From contig NC_080164.1 in the NCBI RefSeq assembly GCF_950295315.1, forward strand, positions 8,626,082 to 8,690,081: a stretch of 64,000 bases of DNA, written 5' to 3'. This DNA comes from Erinaceus europaeus (lineage: Eukaryota > Chordata > Mammalia > Eulipotyphla > Erinaceidae). Shown here in pieces: positions 45,241-55,955 of this stretch. The notes under the pieces were generated by a model. The model was not told the origin of the DNA and ran no database searches. It saw nothing but the letters and a program-made list of their open reading frames with translations. The number at the start of each line of letters is the position of its first letter. Positions within the stretch are counted from its first letter, which is position 1. A program made the translations under genes and the position numbers.

Positions 45241-46250
45241 AACTCTTAATATATCTCTGCCCAGATCCAGCTTTCTAGTCCTATTCCCAACTCTTCTTCA
45301 TAGTTTAAGGACAACTTTACAGGAAAGATAATATGTGCCTAACAGTTATTATCTTTTACAATTTTAAATATGTCATTCCACTCTCTCCTTGCCTCTAGGG
45401 TTTGTGAAAAGAAATCAATGAAAGTCTGGTAACTGTACCTTTGCATGTCACTTCTTTCCTTTTCCTAGCAGCCTGCACAGTTCTTTCATTGTCTGACCTT
45501 TGAGAGTTTCACTATGATAGGTCTTGGTGTATACCTTTTTTGTATTTAGGTGTCTGGGTGTATGCTCTGCTTCTAAGAAGTTTATGTCCTGGGATAGTCT
45601 AGGTGAGGAAAATTCTTAGCTGTAATTTCTATAAATACAGCCTCTGTTTTGTTCCTCTTCCTCAGAAATTCTTATCACTCTTACATTTAACCTTTTTGAT
45701 GGATATTGCTATTTCACAGAGAGTTAGTTCATTCTTTCTAACCATTTCCTCTTCATCATCTTCATATTTAAACACTGGGATAATTGTATATTCTATTTTA
45801 GATATTCTTTCTTCTGACTAAGTGAGTATACTCCTGAAGTCTGGCACTTAAACTTGTACTATGCTCAAAGTATCTTTCACAGCCTGAAATTCTACCTGAA
45901 GTTTTCCCTTCATGCTTCCTAACTGCTTGGTGAATTCTGTTTGATGTTCTTCTTTCATGTTTTCTAGTTGCTTAGAGAATTCTGGCAGTCTTTCCTTTTT
46001 CTTCCTAACACCTGAATAAAATATTATTTCACCTCTTGAGTATGCTCATCAATACTGTGCCTAGACTCTTAGAAAGACCTCCTGAATTTTTTATAGTCTT
46101 TCCTGATAGGCCCTTTATATCTAAAATTTCATGCAGTCTTTCCGTTTCACTTCTATTTTCTTCAATAGTCATGCTCTGAAATGACTATTTCTCTGTTGGT
46201 TTGCACATTTATTATGCTTGTTACTGCTGAGTAAACATTACAATTACTAG

Positions 46251-46915
46251 ATTTCACGATGTTTAAATATTAGGTGGTGAAGAGTGGGGGTTGGAATTTT
46301 GTTTTGCGTTATTCCCTTAAGCTATTTACACTCTATGTAGTGTGTATATATAGTTTCTCTGCAGGATTTTAGTCTGAATTCAAGCCATGGGGGTTTTCTA
46401 CTAGGTGGCAATTGTGTTTGAAGAAGCAGGGCTCAGTTTACCATAGGCCATAGGCCATCAGCTGCCACTTATTACCTTTTAGCTACCAGCTGCCACAAAT
46501 TACCTTCTGAATGTTTGCCTTAGTTTGAGGAGGCAGACAAGACTGGTCTGGCAAATCCCCGGCTACTGTGGTTTGACCCCACCACCAGTTCAGCAGACTT
46601 TTGGCCCCGAGGCCACGGGCCAAAGCTCATACATTCCCCCCTTCTCACAGTCCACACTCTGTGTAGTCTTGACTTCTGTTGCTCAGAGGAAAATGGTGTT
46701 GTCAGAGCTCCTGATCTCCAGGTGTATGGCTTTATCCGGTGTTCTCTCACACCTCATCCATGCACACCAGCAGCCACCTGAAGCCTCAGTATCTGCAGAT
46801 GTCCCAGCTATAATTCAGTGAGGTCTGTGGATTCCATGGTTGTCAATATTTATTGTTTTGGGTGGAGATTCTTTGCTGTTCACTGTTAGTTCACAGCCAT
46901 GCCTCCCAGAAATCC
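46251..46915. other. unassigned, possibly the 5' UTR of the old L1
   Basis: Lies at the 5' side of the antisense L1 and could be its 5' UTR, but no motif proves it. A 98-aa ORF at 46525-46821 has no recognised domain. Confidence 0.35.
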
Positions 46916-46919
46916 CTCT

Positions 46920-47340
46920 TCCTTCTTTGCTCTCCTTAAACATCTCAAGCATGCTCACATCCCTACCTTCTTACACATTACTCCCTTTACTGGAATGCTA
47001 TTCCCACCCATAATCTCATGGCTAATGATTTGTCATACCAAGCTCAGCTCAAATATAATTCTGCCTTCTTACTCTCCTCCCTTGCTGGTAACCTTGGCAT
47101 TTAGTGTTTGCGCCTTTACCCTTCCCATGTCTCACTTTTTGGTAATTTCTTATTATTTTACCATGTCTAATGGTTAGTTTCAATCTTTTCTTTATGCTCA
47201 AAATGTAAGTTCCCCAAGGGCAGTCATTAGCCTGTTTTGTCCACGCATGCATGCTAACCATCTAGGAAAGGGTTTCATACAGTGAGTTATCATTTTAAAA
47301 TGATTGAAAGAGTAAAGAAACGAACATGAATGAATCCATC
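46920..47340 (+). mobile_element. L2 LINE 3' end
   Basis: ctttactggaatgctattcc, caagctcagctcaaatataa, atgtaagttccccaagggca and a TGAATGAATCC end match L2 3' consensus order over about 400 bp. Confidence 0.75.
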
Positions 47341-47344
47341 TTGG

Positions 47345-48150
47345 AACAATGTTCATTTCTTCTCAGGCTCTGCTAGGAGACCATATAGTGGCATTGTCAA
47401 CCTTGCTGCTCAAATTATAGATTGAATCACATGATTACAAACTCTTTCATCTCATAGGTGTAAGATAAATGGAAAGAAAAGTGTTTGGATATGGAATATA
47501 AAAAAGTAGAGAGAAAGAAAATGTAGCTAGCCATCATGACTTCTTGTTTTGGATTTCAAGTTCTAGTGAATACTTACTACTTCTCTTCTTCCTTTATCAT
47601 TCTAGAAGGTGTTGGTGGTATGGTGGTGAGCATAGCTGCCTTCCTTTATCATTCTAGAATCGCTTTCCATTTGGCCAGCATTCACCTAGTTTGTGTTTTG
47701 TTTCCTGAAGTATTGATTCAAATTTTATTTGTGAGGAATCTAGGGTCTTGTTGATCTGGATAAGATGGAGTAACTACAGTAGTTCCTGCTCTATTTTTAG
47801 CACCTCAAATCAATGAAAGTGTAAGACACCTGCATCTCATATTTCCCTTTGATACAGGATTACTCATTATGTGGTAGTAAAGTCTTGTCTTATTATCACT
47901 AGCAGACATAATTCCTTTCCACTAGGAAATGCAAACATTCCAAAGCCAATAACTTAGTTTTTTTGTTTGTTTGTTTGTTTTTGTTTTTGCTTTTTCACTT
48001 AGTAACAGGAAAAAAATTCCCAAACGGTCAAATATCTACCTGATATTCTCAATTCAATGGAACCATTGTTATATTTCCTGGTGAAATAATTTCATCCTTA
48101 AGAACTATTGATAAATTAAAAAAAACTTTAAACCAGAAGAGATCAGTTGG
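47345..48150. other. unassigned DNA
   Basis: No recognised element apart from a (TTTG)n run near 47958-47985. Confidence 0.45.
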
Positions 48151-48160
48151 GTCCTTACTT

Positions 48161-48316
48161 CTTCTTCTTCTTCTAGCGTTTGCCCTTCTTCCGTAGCCAG
48201 TCAACAGCATCAGGTTGAGCCTGATGTCTGCTTGTTGCTGGCTTTGAAAGTGACTGGGATCCATGTGGATTCAGTCGGCTAGGAAGGATCGTCAGTTTCC
48301 CCAATAAATGGGTACT
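48161..48316 (-). mobile_element. Non-autonomous Vingi-derived element, 5'-truncated
   Basis: The bottom strand shares its 5' part with 21014-21209 (gatccttcctagccgactga; tttcaaagccagcaacaagc). It then joins acatcaggctcaacctgatg, which is identical to the Vingi LINE end near 54107-54128, and a GAA-repeat tail. The TSD is short (cttactt at 48154-48160 and 48317-48323). Confidence 0.82.
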
Positions 48317-48591
48317 CTTACTTATACTGGGGAACAGAGCTATCTCCATAGTCTTCCCTTTGTCAGGTCCATAGGTATTCCAGTAAAAGAGGGAAATCAA
48401 TGGCATTAAGACAACTGTTTCAGAGCTTATAGTACAGCCAGTAGAACAGCAATAAAACCGGACAAAACTCAAAGTTGGCAATATATTAATGAGTCTTTAA
48501 CATTTCTTTTCTCACTCTGTGATGTCAATTGGTTCTGAATGATAAGACACATGGTACAAAGAGTGTATACTTTTTTTAAGGTTCTCTCTGA

Positions 48592-48880
48592 TTTTCTTTT
48601 TAATTTCATTAGTGACTTAATATTCTTTTACAAAATTACAAGATAACAAGGGTATAATTTCCCACTGTTCCTATCATCAGAGTTCTGTAATTGCTTCCCT
48701 TTTTTCTCTTCTTTCTCCAGGTCCTGATAGAGTTGGAGCTCAGAGTTCTCTGCATCTCTCTCTGAGAGTAGGAACCGAATTCTTTATGGAGTGCAAGTGG
48801 TGGGGGTTCTGCCTTTTGTAACTGCTTCTCTGCTGGACATGGGCATTGGCAGGTCATTCCATACCCCCATCCAAACTGTG
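48592..48880 (-). mobile_element. L1 3' UTR tail, older subfamily
   Basis: Antisense: attagtgacttaatattctt, caagataacaagggtataat, ttgtaactgcttctctgctg. It fades after ccatccaaactgtggg. Confidence 0.7.
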
Positions 48881-49325
48881 GGTCTTAAAAGTGTCATTTC
48901 TTGCTTTCTCTTGTGAGAAAATAAGACTTTGGCAGGAGGCAATGTAGCATTGTATTCCTTGGTGGAGATCAGCCATGCAGTGAACCCACAGGTAGTGGTT
49001 GGTGATAACAAAAGTAAGGGGAGAAGGAAAACAAATTCATATGAAAGCAAACCCTTTTCTTTTGAAGATTATGTGTTTCCTCTTCTGTGGCAATTAGAAA
49101 CTATCACTAGATGATTAGCTAGATGACTCTCTGTATTGTGCATAGCCTGATGCCACGGGTGTGCAAAGTGCTTAAAACTGGGTTAAGTGCAGCAGTGGCA
49201 GTAACTGAATCAGCCTTCAAAGGGGGAAGCTGTGCTGCTTTGCTCCTACAGAGCCACCACTGTCATGAGCTCCCTCTCTTCTTGAAGCTATTATATCTAC
49301 CAACAAAGATAAACATTTTCTGGAA
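48881..49325. other. unassigned DNA
   Basis: Nothing recognised. Confidence 0.45.
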
Positions 49326-49327
49326 AG

Positions 49328-49395
49328 CACCATAAGTCCCAGGTTCAATTCCTGACACAGTTATAAGCCAGAGCTAAGCAGTGCCATGGATAAAA
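49328..49395 (+). mobile_element. Form C SINE fragment
   Basis: gtcccaggttcaattcctga and ttataagccagagctaagca are the B-box and downstream motif of form C; head and tail are missing. Confidence 0.5.
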
Positions 49396-49527
49396 AATGT
49401 TGTCATTTCTATCAACATTTTCACCCTAAGTTCAAGGGAAAACAAGATTTATTTCCTTTCTGACCACTTCTGTTTAACAATGTACTTCACATTCTATTCA
49501 GTGTTGTATGTTCTAAAAAAAAAAAAT

Positions 49528-49925
49528 TCCTTGTATGTTAACTCTCTTTTCAACTGCCAGGTTCTGGATGCCAGCATGATGCTGACCAGACTTCCCTGGA
49601 CAGACAACCCCACCAATGTGTCCTGGAGCTCTGCTTCCTCAGAGCTCCACCCTACTAGGGAAAGAGAGAGGCAGGCTGGGAGTTTGGATCCACCTGTCTA
49701 CACTCATGTTCAGCGGGGAAGCAATTACAGAAGCCAGACCTGCCACCTTCTGCATCCCACAATCATCTTGGGTCCATACTCCTAGAGGGATAAAGAATAA
49801 GAAAGCTATCAGGGGAGGGAATGGGATACAAAGTTATGATGATGGCAATTGTGTGGAGTTGTAACCCTCTTATCCTATGGTTTTGTCAGTGGTTCCTTTT
49901 TATAAATAAATAAATAAACTAAATT
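49528..49925 (+). mobile_element. L1 3' UTR tail
   Basis: tgtatgttaactctcttttc, gaccagacttccctggacag, ggcaggctgggagtttggat, ending ttataaataaataaataaa. Confidence 0.9.
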
Positions 49926-50443
49926 TAGAAAATATCAAAAATGGAACAAACAAACTTGTATCTATTTTTAAACATGATTATGTATAAGGAGAGCACAGAA
50001 AGACCTAGAAGAATCTTCTAGGACTTATTAGTATATTTAGCTAAATTTCAAATGTTAGGTCACTATACAAAAATGAATTGCCTGAGAATATGTATCAGTA
50101 AACAATGGGACTTTATTTATATTAAAAATCTTGAAATGTTGGAATGTTCCTACTCATGGCCATAGAATGTGAGCTCAGATCTATAGGGCTGCAGAGGTCA
50201 CAAAGGCTCTTAAGCTGAATATGAGCTCCAGATCAGATCAAATCAATGGGGTTTACAGTCAACAATGTTTATAGACCTCTCCCATGTTTGGGAGCTACTC
50301 TCTTCCCTGATGCAGCTTTCTGGTCCTTTTCCCAGCCATGACAGCATCTCCCCAGACAAGAACTAGGATCCACCTGCATATCAGATCTGAAGCTCAGGGA
50401 AAAAAAACTAGTATAGCCACAGGCCTTTTGGAATATAACTAAA

Positions 50444-50485
50444 GGGAGTCAGGCGGTAGCGCAGTGTGTTAAGCGCATATGGTGC
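50444..50485 (+). mobile_element. Tailless 42-bp SINE head with TSD
   Basis: Exactly the first 42 nt of a form A SINE (gggagtcaggcggtagcgca, then gtgtgttaagcgcatatgg, gc), with no hairpin, CT body or A-tail. The 12-bp TSD aatataaYtaaa is at 50432-50443 and 50486-50497. The paralogous empty site is at about 58309-58322. Confidence 0.88.
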
Positions 50486-50601
50486 AATATAATTAAAATA
50501 GGCCTCCTAGCTATCTACAAAACACAGACTCCCAAACTCTTCATCTGCACTATTCCAGCCTTTAAGTTCACGATTAGTCAACAACTTGTTTGGCTTTATA
50601 T

Positions 50602-51031
50602 ATTTTAAAAATTTTTTTTTAATTATAAAAATGAAACATTGAGAAAACCATAGGATAAGAGGGGCACAACTTCACACACTTCCCACCACCAGAACTCTGT
50701 ATCCCATCCCCTCCCCTGATAGCTTTCCTATTCTTTAATCTTCTGGGAGTATGGACCCAAGATCATTGTGGGATGCAGAAGGTTGAAGGTCTGACTCTGT
50801 AATTGCTTCCCCACTGAACATGGACATTGACAGGTCGATCTATATTCCCAGCCTGTCTCTCTCTTTCCCTAGTGGGGAAGGGCTCTGGGGAAGTGGAGCT
50901 CCAAGGCACATTGGTGGGGTTGTCTGTCCAGGGATGTCTGGTCACATCCTGCTAGCATCTGCGAACCTGGTGGCTGGAAAGAGAGTTAACATCCAAAGCC
51001 AAACAAATTGTTGAACAATCATGGACCTAAA
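50602..51031 (-). mobile_element. L1 3' UTR tail nested in sense L1
   Basis: Antisense tail from its T-rich end to gttgaacaatcatggaccta. The perfect 10-bp TSD ggctttatat is at 50592-50601 and 51032-51041. Confidence 0.9.
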
Positions 51032-51388
51032 GGCTTTATATGTTAACTCTCTTTTCAGCTGCCAGGTTCCAGATGCTACCATTATGCCAATCAGACTTCC
51101 CCAAACAAACAACCCCAGCAATGTGTCCTGAATCCCCACCTCCCCAGAGCTCCACCCCACTAGGTAAAGAGAGAGAGAGGCTGGGAGTATGAATCGACCT
51201 GTCAAAGCCCATGTTCAGCGGGGAAGCAATTATAGAAACCAGGCCTTCCACCTTCTGTACCCCATAATGACCCTGGGTCCATACTCCCAGAGGGTTAAAG
51301 AATAGGGAAGCTATCAAGGGAGGAGATTGGATACAGAGTTCTGATGGTGGGAATTGTTTGGAGTTGTACCCCTCTTATCCTATGGTTT

Positions 51389-51620
51389 TTTTAAAATTTA
51401 TTTATTTATTTAAGAAAGGAGACATTAACAAAATCATAGGATGGGGGGGTACAACGCCACACAATTCCCGCCACCCAATCTCCATATCCCATCCCCTCCC
51501 CAATAGCTTTCCCATTTTCTATCCCTCTGGGAGCATGGACCCAGGGTCCTTGTGGGTTGCAGAAGGTGGGAGGTCTGGCTTCTGTAATTGCTTCCCTGCT
51601 GAACATGGGCATTGACTGGT
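51389..51620 (-). mobile_element. Short-subfamily L1 tail nested in sense L1
   Basis: Antisense: tttatttatttaagaaagga, acaattcccgccacccaatc, ccctgctgaacatgggcatt. It breaks the host tail between atggtttt and gtcagtgtttcc; only tggtc-type microhomology is seen at the right edge. Confidence 0.85.
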
Positions 51621-51914
51621 CAGTGTTTCCTGTTTATAAATTAAAAAAAAAAGTTATGACATATATGACAGCATCAAATGGACATAGACATCCCATCACT
51701 AAAGCTTCCTCCAGTGCAGTGAATGACTGGATCCCAACCCCGGCTACACAAGACCAACCAAGCTCACTCTGTAGCTGAGTTGCCTTGTTTGCCCTGAATC
51801 TCTGCACTGTTTTGTAATGTTTGCAAAGTCATTGACATCCACGACTTCATTGGTCTGTATCATTGCCTTTGAGTCTAAGACATCCGTTTTATTAACCTCG
51901 TTTAAAAAGCCAGG

Positions 51915-52112
51915 GACCAAAGGCCAGGGAAATGGTGCACTCAGTATAGTGCATATGTTGTACCTAGGTTCAAGACCCCAGCCACTACTTATAGGGGGAA
52001 AACTTCATGAATACTGAAACAGTACTATAGGTCTTGCTCTCTTTCTCCCTCTCTGTCTTTTCTGTCCCTCATGGTTTCTGCTTCTAGCCGAAGCAAACAA
52101 AAAAAAAAATCA
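51915..52112 (+). mobile_element. Form B SINE
   Basis: ggccagggaaatggtgcact, ctaggttcaagaccccag, gaaaacttcatgaatactga, CT body, AAACAAAAAAA tail. Confidence 0.78.
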
Positions 52113-52114
52113 GA

Positions 52115-52774
52115 TTCAGAGAAATGAAAAGGAGTATCCCAGATCACCTGGAGAACTTGGGCCAGGAGACAGACATAGTAACTCCCAACCTAGTCCCCTT
52201 TGACTTGCCCCACATACTCTGGTATTTGTCATTAAGAGTGTCCCAGGCAGCTCCTGGGAACCAATCAGGGTCCCTTCTCACTAATGTCAGGTAGCAACAC
52301 AACACTGGGCTTTCTCAAAGCCCTAGTGGCTAGTCTGATTAAGAGAGCTCTTTCCAGTGGGCCTCATGAACCTTAAATAACCTTTCTATGTTTCCTTCTG
52401 TTACTCAGACCATTTGGAGAGAAAACAAATCCATACACAAAGGAATTGAAAGTGTTATTTTAGCTTTGTATACCATGCATATAAAATTAAGGTTTTACTT
52501 GAATGTAAGTTGGAAGAAAAGAAAAAATTCTTGGCACATAATTTTCCAGTAGACAACCCAGTGCCTAGGACATCCAACAAAATACCAGGAACCCACCTTC
52601 CCTTATCCCCCAATTTGAAGTTCCCTCCTCTCACTGCTGAGTCACACCAGTCACCTGTGAGGCTAGACTTTTCAGACAGCGTAAACTATTAGCAAGGACC
52701 TTACCCCAAATATCAGAATTTCTTCCTGATTATTGTAATGTCTTATTCACAATAAACAAATAAGAAAGGAAATG
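52115..52774. other. unassigned DNA
   Basis: 52115-52200 has a faint antisense-MIR character; the rest is unrecognised. Confidence 0.4.
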
Positions 52775-52780
52775 ACTACT

Positions 52781-53168
52781 TGCTGGGCTAGCTTTGCGGG
52801 CAGGAGAGAGATGACCAGGGACTCATGGCTGAGTCGGATGCAGTTCAGTCTTTATTGATGAGGAATGCAGTGCAAGCTAGCTGTCTCTAATCACAATCCT
52901 GTCCTATGTTTCTCCTGAGGCGGAAGTGTCAGGTCCAAAGAGGATGTACGTAGGATACGGGGTGGGGAGAAGGAAACAGCATGCAAACCAGTGGGGATTA
53001 AACAGTGGAAAACAGGCTGTGACTAGGAGAGGGGGCAGAGTGGAAAAAGAGCGCCAACCAGTGGGGATTAAACCAATGCGAACAAAACAATGATTATGTA
53101 AATAGACCACAGCATCAAGCAATGCAACAGAAGGGGTCTTAGAAGCAGAATTTAGAAGCAGACCAACA
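52781..53168 (-). mobile_element. Solo LTR of a second ERV family
   Basis: 388 bp; on the bottom strand it starts TGTTGGTCTG and ends GCCCAGCA, with a poly(A) signal (catcaataaagactgaac) about 70 bp from the 3' end. The 6-bp TSD actact is at 52775-52780 and 53169-53174. The sequence aaccagtggggattaaac occurs twice, 69 bp apart, inside U3. Size and TSD suggest a class II (ERVK/IAP-like) solo LTR. No viral genes are present. Confidence 0.82.
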
Positions 53169-53338
53169 ACTACTAGCTTGTTTAAAAGGAAATAAAGTAT
53201 CACATCAGTCCTCATGAGAGTTTAGAAACTCCTCATGACACCAAGTTTCAACACACACACACACACACTTCTGGGAGGTGGCACAGTGGATAAAGCTTTG
53301 GGCTGTCAAGTATGAGCTCCTGAGAGTTACTGGTAGCA

Positions 53339-54172
53339 GTAGAAGCCCAGCCAGTCTATCTTGGCGTTACTCTCGATCGCACTCTGTCATTTCACAAACA
53401 TCTCATAAAAACTGCAGTAAAGGTGGGTGCGAGGAATAACATCATTGCAAAACTGGCCAGCTCCTCACAGGGCGCGAGTGCTTCCACACTACAATCATCC
53501 TCTCTGGCATTATGCTATTCCACTGCAGCATACTGTGCCCCAGTATGGTTCCGTAGCCCCCATGTCCACTTGGTCAATTCCAAATTATATGCCTCCATGA
53601 GGATAATTTCTGGAACCATCCGTTCCACCCCGGTTCCATGGCTGCCAGTTCTTAGCAACATCGCCCTGCCAGATATTCGTAGGGATGCAGCATCATCTAA
53701 GTTCATTTCCCACGTCTACACTCAACCGGACCTGCCAATTTTTGGCGGATATCTTCGCCCACCCTGTTCAACGCTTGACATCTCGTCACCCAATCTGGTC
53801 CCCTGTGCCTACACTGAACTTCTCTGTTCCAGTCTCTTGGAAACAGAGCTGGCAGTCAGCTGAGGTAAAGAACAAACACCTCATCACAGACCCCTGCAAG
53901 CGTCAACCCGGCTTTTGACCAGCTTTTAGCACGTTATGATTGGGCCCTCCTCAATCGCTATCAAACAGGCCATGGCCGGTGCGCCGCTATGTTCCATCGC
54001 TGGGGAGCCAGAGACGACCCGAACTGCCCCTGCGGCTCCAGACAGACTATGACCCACATAGTCAACAACTGCCACCTCTCCAGATTCAAAGGAGGTCTCG
54101 AAACTTGACATCAGGCTCAACCTGATGCTGCTGACTGGCTATGGAAGAAGGGCAAAGGCTAGAAGAAGAAGA
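53339..54172 (+). mobile_element. Vingi-type LINE, 5'-truncated copy
   Basis: 834 bp inserted inside a SINE with a perfect 10-bp TSD actggtagca (53329-53338 and 54173-54182). It encodes a non-L1 LINE C-terminus and ends in a GAA-repeat tail instead of poly(A). CpG content is high for the window (ctctcgatcgcact; cggtgcgccgc), suggesting recent arrival. Confidence 0.92.
53345..54160 (+). pseudogene. Vingi ORF C-terminal region, frameshifted
   Basis: This is the part of a Jockey/I-group LINE protein after the reverse-transcriptase core. Motifs in order: YLGVTLDRTLSF, a YCAPVW motif, STPVPWLPVLSNI, LTSRHPIW, RQPGF, then a zinc-knuckle-like C-X-C-X7-H-X4-C at 54024-54072 (CPCGSRQTMTHIVNNC). They lie in three successive frames, with shifts near 53740-53775 and 53910-53920 and a TGA at 54106, so it is inactive. 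No RNase H domain is visible, in line with what is known of Vingi as opposed to Ingi. Confidence 0.88.
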
Positions 54173-54205
54173 ACTGGTAGCACATGCACCAGAGTGATGT
54201 CTGGT

Positions 54206-54247
<42 letters not shown>

Positions 54248-54300
54248 TCCCTATATTTCTAGTTAATAAATTAATTGATTTAATTTAAAAATAAAGACTT

Positions 54301-55955
54301 ATTTTTTAAAAAAGAGAAATTATTTCACAGTATTCCATAATATCAGGATGTTAAATTGTATTGGCTATCTGGTGGTGAAAAAAGGCAAACATTAAAGACT
54401 TTAACCTAAAAATATTAAGGCACCCTATTTTATTGCTTTAGAAACATCATCAACATATTAGAGGGAAATCACTTATTGGTAGTGGATCTCTCCTTGACAA
54501 TGTAGATGGTCTTATGTTCCTATATTTCTTTTCTTACATACTCAGAGTCAACTCTGACTTTGGCCCACTAGGTTTTCATGTGGACATTCCTACCTAATGC
54601 ATTGGACAGAGAATAACTGGCTGTAACCACATGAAGAGAGAGGAGAACTCTAAAGAAGATTTAATAAAATCATATTTCCTAAATGATTATGAAGAACAAT
54701 TCACTTGAGAACTCAAAGCCTGTTGTCACAATTCAACCCTCTGGCTCCCTGCTTAGAATTCACTTCCACTTTGCCCAGTCTTAGCACCCTGGAGAGATTT
54801 GAAAAAATATATAATAATGAAAAGATCAGCTGGAAACAAGGATAGATCTTGTGGAAGCTTTAACCATTGCCCCAAGTCACCCTGGATAATCTACCAACAG
54901 TAGTGATAACATTTGGTAACTCCATCACTAATCACTATTCCCATCCCATTGCCACTGTAAGAAAGGGGAGGTGTTACTGGAAAGGGAGAGGGACCCCGCA
55001 GAGCCTGGGTGTGCACTGCTCAGAGTCAGAATTTTCAGCTGAGTGGACGATCTGGTTTAGCAGTGGTATGCTGGGAGCAGGGACACTGGACACCAAAGCC
55101 CTCCTGGTCCCCTTGGTAACTTCATTTCCCAAATGCTCATAATTAAACAACTTTTATTGAAGTAATCAGCATGAGCTCCTTAGCTTTGTTTTTGCAATCG
55201 GTATCGTGTTTATGGAGCCAAATACTGGAGACTTTGATACTGAATACCTCCTCAGATGTGTTAACGTTGGCAAGGTCTATGAATTCTGAAGATGCCGGCT
55301 TCCCTCAGCCCAGCCTCCCTCCAACCTCCTGCTCACCAGTATCCTGCCCCCCACTCCAAACCACAAAGCAGCAGTTCTCCTGTAAGACTCACTTACAAGA
55401 TTTCTCCTGGAAGTCTCTGGGAATGGTGTGCAGTTGCAACAGGGTGAAATATGATCTCAAAGTGTCTGTAGGACCAGAAGTTTTCAGAGAAAACATTTCT
55501 TAAATCTTGTGTTCGCTGCTGTTTCAGCAGGCCAATTAGATTGGATGGGACTTGGGGGGGGAGCTGTCGCCAGTCACCGCAGCAGAAATAGCAAACAAGA
55601 CAGAAAGCAAATAAATGAATACTTCAAACTAGCACCCCAAAAGCCCCTGGTCAGTAACCTCCTTCATTCTGCAGGATGAATAGCCAGGCCACCCTCTGGG
55701 TCTCAGGTACAGGTTAATCAGATGAGATGCTCGTTAGCAGCCTTGATTATTAGAAAGCAATTTATCAGGGAATGTCTCACAATAGGAGGGGATAAATAAA
55801 CAGGCAGATACATAAGGTTCCATCTTGGCTCTAGACAAGGCTGCCATGTAGGGGTCCTGCTGGGCTGGGGCCATCTGTCTTGTGTGGTGCCTCTTAGGAA
55901 ACATTGTGACATTCCTTCCATTTGCCTAGAAAAATGCAAAGATGCAAGCGTTCTG
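54301..55955. other. unassigned DNA
   Basis: The longest unassigned stretch (1.65 kb). ORFs at 54867-55142 and 55171-55503 (+) have no recognisable domain. No repeat was recognised. Confidence 0.45.

Larger units (their letters stand above)
38585..46250 (-). mobile_element. Old antisense L1, hosting two younger L1s
   Basis: Antisense L1 pieces: 38585-39905 (3' UTR and ORF2 C-terminus), 42409-42970 (endonuclease), 44433-44964 and 45240-46250 (regions 5' of that). L1s at 39906-42405 and 42975-44432 and a tail at 44965-45240 interrupt it. The reverse-transcriptase part is missing. Confidence 0.75.
50136..51645 (+). mobile_element. Long-3'-UTR L1 with three nested insertions
   Basis: One sense L1 3' UTR read through 50136-50443, 50486-50601, 51042-51388 and 51620-51645. 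A SINE head (50444), an antisense L1 tail (50602) and a second antisense L1 tail (51389) interrupt it. Removing them restores the order seen at 58020-58795. Confidence 0.85.
53268..54300 (+). mobile_element. Form C SINE split by the Vingi insertion
   Basis: 53268-53338 is the head (cttctgggaggtggcacagt; gctgtcaagtatgagctcct). 54183-54300 is the body and tail (cacatgcaccagagtgatgt, (CT)n, ttaataaattaattgattta). Confidence 0.88.

Noticed and set aside
46525..46821. 98-codon ORF as a host gene
   Set aside because: No motif; it lies where the 5' UTR of the old antisense L1 would be expected.
52904..53215. 103-codon antisense ORF
   Set aside because: Lies inside the U3/R part of a solo LTR and its edge; no similarity to a viral or host protein is visible.
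53345..54160. BovB/RTE as identity of the non-L1 LINE
   Set aside because: The encoded motifs (LGVTLDRTLS, PWLPVLSNI, CCHC at the end) are not those of the BovB C-terminus; they fit the Vingi/Ingi-Jockey side of LINEs.
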